Shown piece after piece: positions 1 to 12,700 of a stretch of DNA of 64,000 bases. The notes beneath the pieces are model-generated. The model was not told where the DNA came from. It worked only from the letters and a program-made list of their open reading frames with translations, and did not search any database. Positions within the stretch are counted from its first letter, which is position 1; every line of letters starts with the position of its first letter. Source of the stretch: Rotaria sp. Silwood1 (Eukaryota; Rotifera; Eurotatoria; Philodinida; Philodinidae); the NCBI GenBank assembly GCA_905250075.1, contig CAJNOP010000095.1:629287-693286 (forward strand), given 5' to 3'. A program made the translations under genes and the position numbers.

Positions 1-1044
1 TCATTGTTCATGTATTCATACGCATGTTCTGTTCGAATTTCGCTCGAGTGACAGTCTGTTTATGTTTAATTTTAATTTATTGTATATGTAGGAAGAAATT
101 GTTATGCGATTTGAAACTGAAAAGATGACATGACATTGAATGTGCATCATTAATTGGCTTCTTAGATACCTCTAAAATGATTTGTTACGTTATTTACATG
201 ACTTTTAATATGTTTTTTGTTCTTTTTTATTCTTTTGTATGGATATGGATTTGATGCACTTTTTTTGTTGAATATGTCATGCTGATTTTTATATGTTTGT
301 CAAGGTCATTGAAATCAACTAAATAACAAAATGATCATGAATTAATTGATGGATATTATGAACAAAATATATGATTATAATAATTTATTCATTATTTTAA
401 TAATGTACATTATAAGAATAAATAAATAATGTAGATATTATTATAAAAATAATAATCATGACAAGCTTTGCAGAGTTTCTTTTTATCAATATTCTTACAA
501 GATTTTATAAGAACACTGATATTTATTTGATTGTTTAATAGACTAAATTGAAAATAAGGACTTAGTTAAGATGTGTTATATACTATCGAAAGGTATCTGT
601 TAACATTTCGATACTTCTGATAAACTAAGAAATAACTCTAAGAAAACTATTATTTTTTCAAGTCACATTTTATTGCCGATTTCTGATCTATTAATCATAA
701 TCTCATTAAATTTCCTATATCAACTTAAGGTTTTATTTTATAAAATCAAACCGATCGCTTTATTCACTTGAGTTTAAACTTCGATTTCATCAACAATAGA
801 ACATATAATGTCATGTTAACCTTACAATAAAAATAAAAAAATCAGTTTAAATTCAGCATAACATATATTCAATTGATATATTGACGTTTACATTCATGTT
901 ATATGGCATATATATAAATATTCAATAAATCTAAATATAATCTTAATGAAATAAATTATTTCAAAGATACTAATCTAGATTGTTTTTCTTTTTTTTTTTG
1001 ATATTTATCAATTATTCTATTTCATAATTTTTTTTCTTATATAG

Positions 1045-2005
1045 AGCTCGACAAAGTCTTATTGATGTATATCATCAAGTTGCATTGGCTAAATTACCAC
1101 CACCACAAATCACATTTACTGGTCTTTCTCATTTTAATAATAAAGTACTTTATATGAATCCAGTTAAAGATGCTCATCTTGATGTACTTACACATATTGC
1201 TGGTATAATATTATGCTATTGTATTTTTTGCAATTTGAAAAGTTCTTTTTATTATTTATTTAAAGAAATATGTCGAGAAACTTATGAAAAAAATGGTATT
1301 ATATCAACTGATGTTCGTTCATTTAATCCACATTTAACATTATTTAAACTTTCAAAAGCACGTGATCTACATCGAAAAGGTTTGTTTATTCATGATAAAT
1401 ATTATAATGAAAATTTTTTTTTCTATATATCAAGGTGTAAAAAAACTTGATCAATGTTGGGATTCAAAATATACTGATCATCATTTTGGTATAGAAAATT
1501 TTCGATCAATTCATTTATGTAATATGATGAAAAAACAACAAGATGGTTATTATGAAATATTTTATGAACAATATTTATGTAAGTTAATAGATATTATTTA
1601 TATTATTTTCTAAAGAATGTTTACAAAATAAATTAAATCTAAATTCCATTTGTTATTGAACACAAGTGAAAATGTAATGTTTGTTTATAATATTTAGTTA
1701 ACAATGATTCAGATTCATTTCATCCTCCGTCAAATAATATTAGTGATGAAATAGAAAAACCTATACAAATCGATAATGTTATACTGTCATCTGTACAAAT
1801 CGATGATAAAAATGTTGAACAAACATCTACATTGGACAGACAAGCAATAATTATTGAACCAATAATCGATAGTTCAACTGTAACAGATGAAACTTCTCCT
1901 CTGTTACAACATACTCAACCAACATATGAAACACCTTCTTCAAGTTTCGTTAGTTCTTCTCATCCTTCACGTTCTCCATGTTGTTCATCTTGTTTGATAG
2001 CATAA
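1045..2005 (+). CDS. AKAP7-like 2H phosphoesterase domain protein, 3' part
   Basis: Four coding exons at 1045-1202, 1266-1379, 1435-1578 and 1698-2005, joined in phase by introns of 55-119 nt. The product resembles the C-terminal half of the AKAP7/AKAP18 central domain, a 2'-5' RNA ligase-like 2H phosphoesterase fold: LPPPQITFTGLSHF, then NPHLTLFKLSKA with the second H-x-T motif, then GYYE. The first H-x-T motif and the N-terminus must lie upstream; nothing in 1-1044 looks coding, so the gene is cut by the window edge or by a long intron. The last exon encodes an acidic Ser/Thr-rich tail ending CCSSCLIA, in which CLIA fits a CaaX prenylation box. Classical AKAP7 isoforms bind PKA through a C-terminal amphipathic helix; I do not see a clear one here, so PKA anchoring is unproven. 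Confidence 0.8.
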
Positions 2006-2112
2006 TGTTATCGAGTATTATTTTTCTTTTGTATTATATTTTTTGTTTTTCTGGCATCTAAAAGTGGTTTACTTTAAGAATGGGTTTTGGATAATTCTTT
2101 TTTTTTCAAATA

Positions 2113-2118
2113 TTTCAG
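2113..2118 (+). promoter_or_regulatory. splice acceptor abutting the ATG of the ABHD17-like gene
   Basis: A T-rich tract ends in TTTCAG immediately before ATG. No AATAAA is visible between the AKAP7-like stop at 2005 and this site. This layout fits either a spliced-leader acceptor of a downstream operon gene or the 3' end of a 5'UTR intron; RNA evidence would decide. Confidence 0.5.
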
Positions 2119-3090
2119 ATGTTATTAAACAAAATTCTTTTTCCAGCACCAAAACCACCACATTATACATTAACATCACATCGAGATAATTTATTTTGGT
2201 TACCGTCTGATTCAGATAATGAATTACCTATACCATGTATGTTTTATTCACCGGAGAATTCAGATAGGAAAATTGAATATTTTATGATATTTTGTCATGG
2301 AAATGGCTGTGATATTGGTACAATGCAATATACTTTAAGTGAATTTAGTAAACACTTAAATTTATATATTATAAGTTTTGAATATCCATCATATGGATTA
2401 TGTCCAGCACAATCACCAAATCAACAAACAATTAATAATCATGCTGATCGAACAATAAATTTTATTCATAATATTCTTAATTGGCCAATTGAAAGAATCA
2501 TTATATATGGACAATCCATTGGTAGTGGTGCAGCATGTTATCTTGCATCAACACGATCAATTGGTGCATTAATATTACAATCTCCTTATACTTCAATTAA
2601 TAATTTAGTACGAGAAAAAATTGGAATTCTTTCAGTATTAGTTAATAGTCATTCATGGAATAATCTTGAAACAATGAAACATATAAAATGTTCCGTACTT
2701 TTTATTCATGGTTCAAATGATATACTTATACGACCGAATCATTCAGAAATTTTACATGATGCATGTGTAAATATTCAAGGAAAAAAATTAGTTTTATTAC
2801 GTAATGAAGATCATAATTCAATGACAGAAACAACACTTTTAAAATATATAAAAACATTTTTAGAAAAACAATGTAAATTAACTGATACACATATGTATTT
2901 ACCTATTGTAAAAATTGATGAAGAATTACGTGAACTACCAAAAAGTATAACAATAAATAGTGCAAATAATACTAGTAGTAGTACTAGTGTTCTAAAGTCT
3001 TTAACTGCATTTTCAAAACCTTCAACAGCTGCAAATAAGTCAACTATAAGAACAATATCTGATAAAAATGTATCTAATGACAACGAATAA
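2119..3090 (+). CDS. ABHD17-like alpha/beta hydrolase
   Basis: Single-exon gene, 323 aa. The fold and motifs match the ABHD17 (FAM108) family of membrane-associated serine hydrolases that remove palmitate from proteins: FCHGNGCDIG near residue 58 (oxyanion region), the nucleophile elbow GQSIGSG with its Ser near 138, a likely catalytic Asp in HGSNDILI near 200, and a His in EDHNSM near 234. The final 80 residues are Ser/Thr/Asn-rich and not conserved. The family's N-terminal Cys cluster, which directs palmitoylation, is absent; this protein starts MLLNKILFPAP. The ATG directly follows a TTTCAG acceptor at 2113-2118, so the mRNA is probably trans-spliced or has a 5'UTR intron. It lies 113 nt after the AKAP7-like stop. 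Confidence 0.85.
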   Translation: MLLNKILFPAPKPPHYTLTSHRDNLFWLPSDSDNELPIPCMFYSPENSDRKIEYFMIFCHGNGCDIGTMQYTLSEFSKHLNLYIISFEYPSYGLCPAQSPNQQTINNHADRTINFIHNILNWPIERIIIYGQSIGSGAACYLASTRSIGALILQSPYTSINNLVREKIGILSVLVNSHSWNNLETMKHIKCSVLFIHGSNDILIRPNHSEILHDACVNIQGKKLVLLRNEDHNSMTETTLLKYIKTFLEKQCKLTDTHMYLPIVKIDEELRELPKSITINSANNTSSSTSVLKSLTAFSKPSTAANKSTIRTISDKNVSNDNE

Positions 3091-3095
3091 TTATT

Positions 3096-3120
3096 AAGAA
3101 ACAAATTTTATTTGTTTCTT
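3096..3120. repeat. 11-bp perfect inverted repeat between convergent genes
   Basis: AAGAAACAAAT at 3096-3106 and its exact reverse complement at 3110-3120 are separated by three T. It lies just after the ABHD17-like stop codon and before the T-tract shared with the convergent gene, so it could form a hairpin in either 3'UTR. Confidence 0.6.
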
Positions 3121-3145
3121 TTCTTTTCGTAAAACATTAAAATAA

Positions 3146-3188
3146 TTTTTTTTTTTTTTTTTTTTTTAAATAAATTTAATGATTTATT
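3146..3188. terminator. overlapping convergent poly(A) region
   Basis: A T tract at about 3146-3167 is followed by AATAAA on the + strand at 3169-3174 (ABHD17-like gene) and by TTTATT at 3183-3188, which is AATAAA on the - strand for the gene whose stop is at 3202. The two convergent genes therefore share about 110 bp of 3' sequence. Confidence 0.5.
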
Positions 3189-3201
3189 TCTTTTAACAAA
3201 T

Positions 3202-4268
3202 TTATACCATTACAACACGAGGAATAAAACTTCTACAAGGAATATTAAAATAAAGTTTTTTTGCTTCATCCATATATTTTTCAGATACATTTAATCGACG
3301 TAATTGTGCGGTATTTAATCGTACTAAATTATTATTTAATAAACGTTGTTCAGGTTTTGTCGATGATAAAGGTGCTTTAGTCTTTGATGATGTTGTTGTT
3401 TTTGATGTAGAAGATACTTTACTGTTCACAGATGAAATACTATTTCGTTTTTTATCAGATATAGAGCGAATAGAAACACTGCTTCGCTTATTACTGGATA
3501 TTGAATGAAGAAAAACACTATTTCGTTTTGTATCTGATATTGGATTAACAGGAACACTGTTTTGTTTGTCACCGAATATTGAATGGATAGAAACACTGTT
3601 TCGTTTATTATCGGATATTGAAGGAATAAAAAGACTGTTTTCGATCGGTTGTTTTGTAGGTGAAGAACATAATACTGGATGTAATTGACTATAATTAAGT
3701 AATAATGGACTATTTTGTGTAGAACTTTGATCATGTTCAGGTGATATTGACGAATGATATTTCTTGTTGACAAAAGGTAGATATGAAGATTTTCGTGTTG
3801 ACATCGAAGAATAACTGGTTGAACTTACATCTAGACAGATAATATAAAATAGATGTAAATTTATGAATAATTTATTTAAATATCTTTTTTTAGGATTTCT
3901 CATGAAATATGTATGAGTAATTTCAAAATTCAGAATTTTTATTTTACATAGTTTTTGCGACAATAACAAATAGAAATGAATGTTTATCTTAATTAATTTT
4001 ATTCAAATTTATTTCGAAACTATATAGATGTTTTATTATTTTCAATTGTAATTGAAATAGACTTACGTGTTAATGAAGAATCAGTAGAAACTTTTCTTTG
4101 AGATCGAGTAGTATTAATTGAAGGAAGTATAACTGACGAATTATCTGCTAAGCAAGGTGAATCAGCAGCCGATATAGACCATTGAAACATGAGATTTGAT
4201 CCTGGTGGTTCATTAAAAGTAGATAGTTCTTTCAGACTTAAATTGCGACGACTTGACAAGCGCGACAT
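3202..4268 (-). CDS. Ser-rich protein with 13-residue phospho-site repeats
   Basis: Two exons: 4067-4268 (ATG at 4266-4268) and 3202-3830, joined in phase, giving 276 aa. I do not recognise the family. The second exon holds five tandem 13-residue units (codons roughly 3425-3625) built on I-S-D-x-K-R-N-S-V; four keep Lys-Arg-x-Ser, the pattern preferred by PKA-type kinases, and one has Lys-Gln. The rest is rich in Ser, Thr, Lys and Asn, without signal peptide or membrane segment, so it is probably a largely disordered intracellular protein. The C-terminus RVVMV fits a class II PDZ ligand. A consensus acceptor (ATTATTCAG) lies 14 nt before the ATG. The gene sits about 480 nt downstream of the kainate-receptor stop on the same strand. 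Confidence 0.6.
3425..3625 (-). repeat. five 39-bp tandem coding repeats
   Basis: Imperfect 39-bp units inside the Ser-rich gene, each encoding one 13-residue repeat with a KRNSV, KQNSV, KRSSV or KRNSI core. The units have diverged at DNA level but keep the period without frame loss, which suggests selection on the peptide. Confidence 0.65.
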
Positions 4269-4750
4269 TTGTCTTGGGACTTCTGAATAATAATAAATGA
4301 AATGTGCAATGTACAACAGTATTTATATAGCACCATCTTTTTCTTTTTCCCTTCCTACGCCTATTCTTTTATACAGATGTTTTTTTTTTACTGTTGAAAT
4401 TGAAAGGGCTTCATAGAAAACAAAAGACTTTCTGTTGTTTTTTGTGTTTGTTGCTAAAAAAAAACAAGAAAAGCAGACACAATACAAACTGTTGTCAAAA
4501 CATTAAACGAAAGGCAAAGGTTATGACACACGAAATTGCTCTATTGAATTATAGATTGTTTGCACGCAAAACAGAAACCACAACAAATTGGCTTTAAATC
4601 TTTTTTTGTTTCTTTGTAATAGACTAGTTTATTATTTTTTTTTATTACTTTTTTTTTATTCATACAAACGAAAAAAAACAGAGAAGAACAAGAACAAGTA
4701 ACAATTGAAAAATACACACATACATATACGAACACATACATTAATAAAAA

Positions 4751-7700
4751 TCACAATCGAGATATACGTAAAGGAAGACGAGAAGTCATTGATGAGGTCG
4801 AATTTAATGGCACATTAACATCATTAGAATTATCGGTATCATCCGCTTCATGTTCAGTCTTTAGATTTTGTCTTGTAGATGAATCTATCGATAGAGAAAA
4901 AAAAAAATTATAAAACAATATTTGATTATTTTTTATATTATTTCATCACTGTTGTTTACACTAAAAATAAAACTTACTTGCACTTGTAAGAAATCGTACA
5001 TGCTGAGGTCGAATCTCTTGTTGCACATGATTTGATGTTTGTTGTTCAACAATTATTAATGGAATAGATTTTCTTTTGGACGATCTAGATGAATAATATT
5101 GTTGTTTATTACATGTATCCAAATAATCTTTTTGTTCACTAGCAAGCATAAGTGCTGTATCAAATTTATCTAAATCAGATGTTCCTTCTATGCTTGTACG
5201 AATTTTTGGTGATTTTAAAGGTGTTCCAAAATTAATTGATGCAATTGATGGTGAATGACTATTAGATGAACGACGACGATATTGATAAGGTATGGAATTT
5301 AATTCTGTATCTTGATGATCATTTGTACATTGGGAACAACGACGAGTACTAAGTGCTTTACGATTTGAGGCACCACATTCAATTGAAAAGCGAACTTCTT
5401 TGATTAATTCCCACCAAACAGAATGCTAAAAATAGATTATTTTTTTTTTATTATAAAGTGTCCAGTAATCAATGATTAGAAAAGTTATTTTTTATCACTA
5501 CTCAAAAATCGGCGAAAAGAACAAATATTTAATTCATAATCTAATTTTGAAATCAAATTCTTATGAATCAACATACTCGTCGATTCGCATGGTTTTTTCT
5601 TGCATGCCATAAAAATTCCAAAATAGCAACAAATAATGAAAGAATAACACCGCCTGAATAGTAAATAAATTGAAAAAGAAATGTATAAAAATTTATAAAT
5701 TAATTTTATCTTTACCAAGAAGTACAACAAAAATTCCACCAACATTTGTAAGACCCAATGGATTAGGATTTGAATCTTTCTTGTCTGATGAACATGCACC
5801 TTTTTCTTTCCACCATTTATTATAAGATTTTTGAATCTAAAATCAAAACATTTAGTTTTTTTTTTTTTTTTTTATTTTTTTAAAATCTTTTTAATTTACA
5901 ATTCCTTTTTCTTGTAAATCAAGAATTATTTCAGAAACACGTTCTCGATGTGGACTTCCTAAAATAACAAATAAACATATTCCTTTTTACTTCCTCTTTT
6001 TGAATAATTTCACATATAAAATTAACCTTCTGGTAAACCAATACCATAACCTTTATTATCAAGTAAACCACCAATTTGTGTTAAATTACATGCACGTTGT
6101 ACAATATATTCAATTGATGTTGATTCCATAAAAAATGCATATGATTCACCTTTAACACGATCTACACCTTCTTGATTACTTTGAGCAATTAAATCTGGAT
6201 TACTACTTATATATCTCCAAATAGCTTGATAAGTTGGAATATTTGATTCCTGGATAATAAAAAAAACATAAAATTTAAATTAATAAAAGAGAAAAAAATA
6301 AACGAATAAAAAATCAACTCGAAAGAATTGTTCTGTTGAACCACCACGAAGAAGACCATATTTGATATTCGTTTGTTTAATTAAATCTTCAGCACTTTCA
6401 ATTGAATTAACAGGTTTTTCAACAGTTAAAAAAGCAGCTAAAATGATTTAAATAGATTTTATATATAAAGGATTGGATAGAAAAAATGACGCCATATTGT
6501 AAGTCATTATTTAGCTTATTTAGTCAGCTTTCAAGGCTTTATTCGAAAACTTGAAAGATTTCGAATATTATTTAGTTTGAAGTGTTACGCTTAAATCAAG
6601 ATCTTCTTTAATCGTTTTTAAAATATATTAAAATTACCAGAAGTCTAACAGCTCGCCATTGCATTGGAAAAGATATCGATTGATATCTATCAATTCTTGG
6701 GACATAAAATCATATTCTGAAACGAAGTCCTCTAGTAGTTAAAACAGGCTAGAACAATTAGATGGTGATCTACTTTGGACGACATTCTCATTGAGCGAGT
6801 ATATCTCAACTAGAACACATCGGATCAAAAATTTTGGGACCCGAATATAGTTGAACGGTATTTTGATATTTTCAAGGAAATTTTCTAATTGAACTAGAAT
6901 AAACGTTCCAAAGATACGAAATATGTTTTTCAGTTTCTTTTTGTATTCATTGACGACTACGCTCCATAAATTTCTCAGACGACTCATCGAAAAAATGTGT
7001 AGAATAGAGTCTATTGAATCCAAATTTTTCGGATTCGGACTCCGCACGCTATAATCTGAAGTCTCTCATCTGCAACTGAAATGATGCAAACCGTAGAAAA
7101 AGACTCGCTTTGTATTTTTGAACTCAAGGCTTGAAAAAACCTTTCAAACTAAGATACTACATCATCAATCGTTAATGCGTTTTTACTTTTTTTTGCCTAT
7201 TGAAAAGCAATAAGAAGTGAGTATAGAATGTATTAATATAGAGACGAATGGTCAAAAAGATTGTACATCATTACCCATTGTAACCAGTTCATTTTGGGTA
7301 ACTTCAAAAGGGAAAATAGTAATTTGTGTTCTTCGAATGCTTCATTTCAGAACTCAAGATTTAGAAGTTGTCAATACTTTTTCATTATTAAAAAAGAACA
7401 TTATATGATTATTCGTTGAAATACATGTAAATGCGACGTAGACAATATATTCTATCTTGCCATTGCCATTTCAAAAGAAATTCATCTGATCAAATTTAAG
7501 AGAACAAAACAAATTTTCATATGCGTGATATCTTTTCTGTCCAATTCGTTACACAAAACAAGAGTCAAATTTTTCATTTTACCTAAATTAGCTGTGTATG
7601 ATGAAATAAGAATTAATGTAAAAAACCACCAAATACCAGAAATAAGACGTGTTGACATAGCTGAAGGACTCACATCAGAACCTTTCGAATACAAAAAACA

Positions 7701-9680
7701 AAAAGAATAAAAGAATTTATTTTTAATATACTTTTCTTTTCAATCTACCTTGTTGCATTAATGTTCCAATTGAAAACCAAAGTGTATTGCTAACAGTAAA
7801 ACGATTTTCTAAATAATCATAATCAGTATCACATGGATAAGGATTACGCCATTCATCAGGTGAACATCGAGCAATTATTAATAAAATAAAACTAACGGTA
7901 AATATAGCAGCAAATGTATATATCTAATAAATGAATGTATTATTTGTCTGTTGGTAAGTAAAAGAAAAAATTAAATAAAATCATATCTCACCCATATTTC
8001 AAGTGATAATGGACTAAGAAAACTGAATAAACTTGGTTTTTCAGGTTTGGGTATTTTAAAAAGTATTGCTATACCCAAACTAAGAAATGGTTTGGTAAAA
8101 TCTATTTTTTTTTCACGTGCATAATTAACTAAAATAAAAATTCAAATAAAATGTTATTTATTTTGAAGCTATCCTGACTTGAAAATAAGTCAATATTTGT
8201 TAGATTAATCGAAACTGAGATAAATGCATGAGAATATAATGTCCGAAGTCTGATCTTTCATAAATAATATAGTTTTTTATTTGACATCTCGGTTTTTTGC
8301 CAAAGTTTTTGATGCTTTTTGTCATTTTCTGCTTGAAAAATGTTTTTGTTCGGAAAAACTCAGAACATCCGAGGATTCTAGAAGAAGCTTTATTGTACTT
8401 AATTGCCTATTTTTTTTCTTGACAGAGAATGTGAAGCTGTTGTATCCGTTTCTTGAATTAAGATCTTTTATTAGAATATAGAAAAAGTACTTGTATAAAT
8501 AGATATTACACTTGTCTCATCTTTTTCTCTGCATAAAAAAAGACTTGAAAAAAGTCATTACAATCTGACATGCTCTTTCAAAAAATTATAAAATGAAGGT
8601 CTCAAGAGAATAAATGTCGTCCATAATTTGTTGACTATATCTCGGAAACATTTTGATATAGAACTGAAAATTTTAGCATTGGCTATCTACTACAGTTACA
8701 ACATTTCCTGAAATTTTCATGCGATTTGAATGTATTTGATTCAAGGTGAGTTGTTGAGTAGAGCCTTAATCTTGAACGCAATGAATTATATGAATAAACT
8801 TTATATACAATTGATGCTATGTCTATTCAATAAAGTTTATTTTCCATTTGTTTTTGCGCTACAGAAAGCAGTAGACAGAATCTAAATAGTAATCCGAACG
8901 GAGAAAATGATTTTTAATAAGAATATAAGTAAATAAAAATTATTGTCAAAGTCGAAAAGAAAAGAACTATAGAAATTATTTATTTATTTTTTAAGTAGAT
9001 TTTATTCATTTCCTTTTAATAATAAAAATACACCCTAAACAAAATTCTTTGTCCCCTCGGATCTCATCCGACATAAGAGTTATAGGTCTGAAAATGTTTG
9101 TACACATACTCCACAAGTAATGTAGGTCTGTGGTATCGCCCGCATCTCGATTAGTTGATTAGAAACGGAGTTATGATGAATGATATATATTTTTTTTGCC
9201 CTGAACTTCAGAACTATGAAAGATTCCTATGATCATTGGGAATCCATTTCTCCCTACTATACCATTCGATTCTGAAAATTGCAGGCAATAATGCTCAGTT
9301 ATGGAGAAAGCGTCTCTGTAAGTTTTGTATCGATTCATTGAATTATCACTGAGTTATGAATCTTCAAAAGACAATACAGATGGTTTTTATGAAAACTAAT
9401 GGTTCTAGTAAAATGACCAAAGTTCTTGCACGAGTTGACAAACTTCTATAAAATTTATATGACAGATAGCTAAAACACAGAGCTACATAATGATGGATCC
9501 TCTATCCACGGCATTTTTCGATTCCAGAGTTATGAAGCTTAAAGGAAAAATAAATCTCGTCCATCATATTCTCCTTTCTAATATGCCAATCGAGTTACTG
9601 GTGGTGATACTGAGCTACATTATTTGTGGAGTATGTGCCTAGGAATTTACAGATATCTAGCTTTTACGATGGAGGACATG

Positions 9681-9714
<34 letters not shown>

Positions 9715-12700
9715 GAAGGCTTTCGTCTAGGGGTGTAATTTAATTATTTCAGCAGATTATCTATTAATCCTTATGATTTGTCACGAAAGGATTAAAACCA
9801 TTGTGCAAAAATAAACATAATTAAAAATATTGATATCTTCCTGCCATAGATTTAATACGAAACATGTGTTTTTTTGATATATTAAAAGCATGTTTAAAAA
9901 TAATTCCAAGTAATGACAGAAAGATCTAATATGTCATCTGTTTCATGTTTCTTTTTCACCCGTGTATAATATTAAATTTCGTACGAATTATGCTGAAAGT
10001 TTATAAATTCATTGTTTTTCAATACTTACTGGTTAATGGTGCTATCGCTAAATCGGCTATCTAAATAAATAAGAAAATGGAGTATTTCATGTTTGTTTTT
10101 GTGTGTGCTTGTTTTTATTTACTTTATTTTTAACTTCTTCAACCATATCATCATAACGTCCTGTTGTAATTGGTTTAATTTTATAAGAAAATTTAAGTTC
10201 ATGTGCAATTTCTTCAAGCAAATCAATACAAAAACCTTCAAAGTCACTATTGGAATACGTCAAATTTAATATTCCACTTGAATTTTCATTATTCTTCAAC
10301 ATTACATAAGGAGCTTCCTATAGAATTCACAAGACCAAAACAAAACAACAAGATATATTCAAAAATAAGCTTTCTCTTTACATACAATAATAGTCGTAAC
10401 AATCAATGTAGAGTTAAATATACTTCCACGTGACACCGATGTTAGTGTGAAGTTTGCACCTTGTTCACGTGACCATGTTCCAATCTGAAATAATGAATAT
10501 AAGCGTGAATTTTCTTTTGCAAAGTTTGTTCTCTTTTCATTTCTTTTTACTTTTGATAAACCATTTTCAGATAAATGTACAATATCAAGTTCAAATCCCG
10601 TTCGTTCACCTTTAGATGTAAATTGTACTTTTCCCGTAATACCATGAAATGATATCTATGAATCATGAATTAATAAAATCATGTTTTTATTAAACTAAAT
10701 AATTTACTTGTTTAAATTTTGAATAAAGTTCCAGACCTAATGGCCAATCAGTTCCATGAACACATGAAATATTTGGTCGCATTAGTTCAGAAGTAACATT
10801 TGAATAAGATTTTATCAATTGATCATAAGCATATGCAAAAGCAAGTACTGCATCAACCCATAATGCTACTGAAGTCTAAACTGAGACAAAAATGTTTCGA
10901 TCATTGATAAATAAAAAAAAGAACAAGTTAAAAAGAAAACAAATTTATTCTATTCATATTGATTTCTTTTACGAATAACTTACTGTGAATAATCGTTGAT
11001 TAAAATCATTATTTGACATTGTTTTAAATGCTAAAAATGAATCCATTGCTGTTTGTACACGTGTATCATAGCGATCAAATAAACGAAATGATGTTAAATT
11101 TACAAAATTATATTTAAAATCTTCTAAATCATAGGTATCAATATTCTAAAATACGAAAAAAAAAATAAGAAATAAATATCATAACATTTTAAATAATATT
11201 TAAAATCTATCTACATACTAATGTTGTTAATACATAATGATAATTTGGACTAATCATACCCATTTGTAAAGCCATTTTTAATATAGTATTTGTATTAACA
11301 TCATTTAAATCTAATATTATATTAAATATATCTCGTCCAATAGCATCAACAAGAGCACTACGATCTTGATAATTGATAAAACGTCGTATAAGAATATCAG
11401 TTTGATTGAAATTAGGATCATTAAGTACTCTTTGTAAACGTATTAAACCTAGAATATTTTCATATAAATCTTTTTTCTTTTTTGTTAAATGTTCAATGTT
11501 GATTTTTGTTTCTTTTTCTTTTTTTTTTACCTGAATCTATATCATAGATAATAAGAAATTTAGACCAGTGAAGTTTATGTATTAAATTATCAAATGCTAT
11601 ATTAAGATCTTGAATGGATGGATATAAATTAATTGATATACGATCATGTTTTGATTTTTGGTCAGTATCATCATCAATATCTCCAGCTAAATTTTCAGTC
11701 ATATAACAGGATGAACAAACATTTATAAGTGGTATATTAACACGATAACATATTGAATGAACAAGTGTTGCAAATTCAGGATAAGATGGACCAAAGATAC
11801 CTTGTACACGACGTTGATGTACAAGTGAACAAACTAAAAGATTAATTAATTCACAAAAAAAAAAGACAAGAAGAAAAGAAAATTATTTGAATACCATCAT
11901 GAACAGCTTGTATACTTGACTCAGAAGCTGTTAAACCTAATGTTTCTTCTTGTAGACGTATTTTATATGATAAATTATGTGCGTCTTTATCCAAACGATT
12001 ATAATGAAATATAGCATACTTAAAAATGCTTTCCATATTTTGTGTATATATACCGTCGTCTTGATTGGTAAAGACACCACCTGAAAAATAGATCATAAAT
12101 CGATCAATTTTTTTCTAATTTTATTTAATACAAAGTAGTCCACAAATGGGGGAATATATCAGAATTGTATTAAACCGAGAATTTTTGAACTAGCCGCTTT
12201 GTTGGATCATTACTAATCGGTTAATGGGAATGAATTCAAAAACAAAACATTCATTTTTCATTTTTTTTTGTATTTAGATTTTGAACAAATCTTCAGAAAC
12301 AAAAATATTGTTTTTTTAGTCGATTATATATTTTGGTTTCTGCAAGATGAAGATGTGACAAATCTATATATACAGCACGAAAGAATCATTGATCTATCAA
12401 CTGATTGTTGATTCAATAATGATTTTTATTTATTTATTTAGTCGACGACTAGCGATTTTTCGCGTGTCTTCTTGATTGCGGACGAAAATCAAACCAATTA
12501 GCATGCCGACAGTATGGGTGAGGGCTGAAATTTTGTCCGCAATTAAGAAGTAGCCATTTTTCGGGTCATGTCTTCTGAATTCTATTCTAACGCTTATAAT
12601 TCATAAGATAATTTACTTAAAATCATAGAATATTTTAGTAGAAACTTGAGTTTCGGTCCTGGAAATTTTTTTCTCGTGGTTACGATTCGATACCATATAT

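Noticed and set aside
4394..4741. Short frames on both strands between the Ser-rich gene and the receptor
   Set aside because: Low-complexity Lys/Phe translations of A/T-rich 3'UTR and spacer; no supporting feature.
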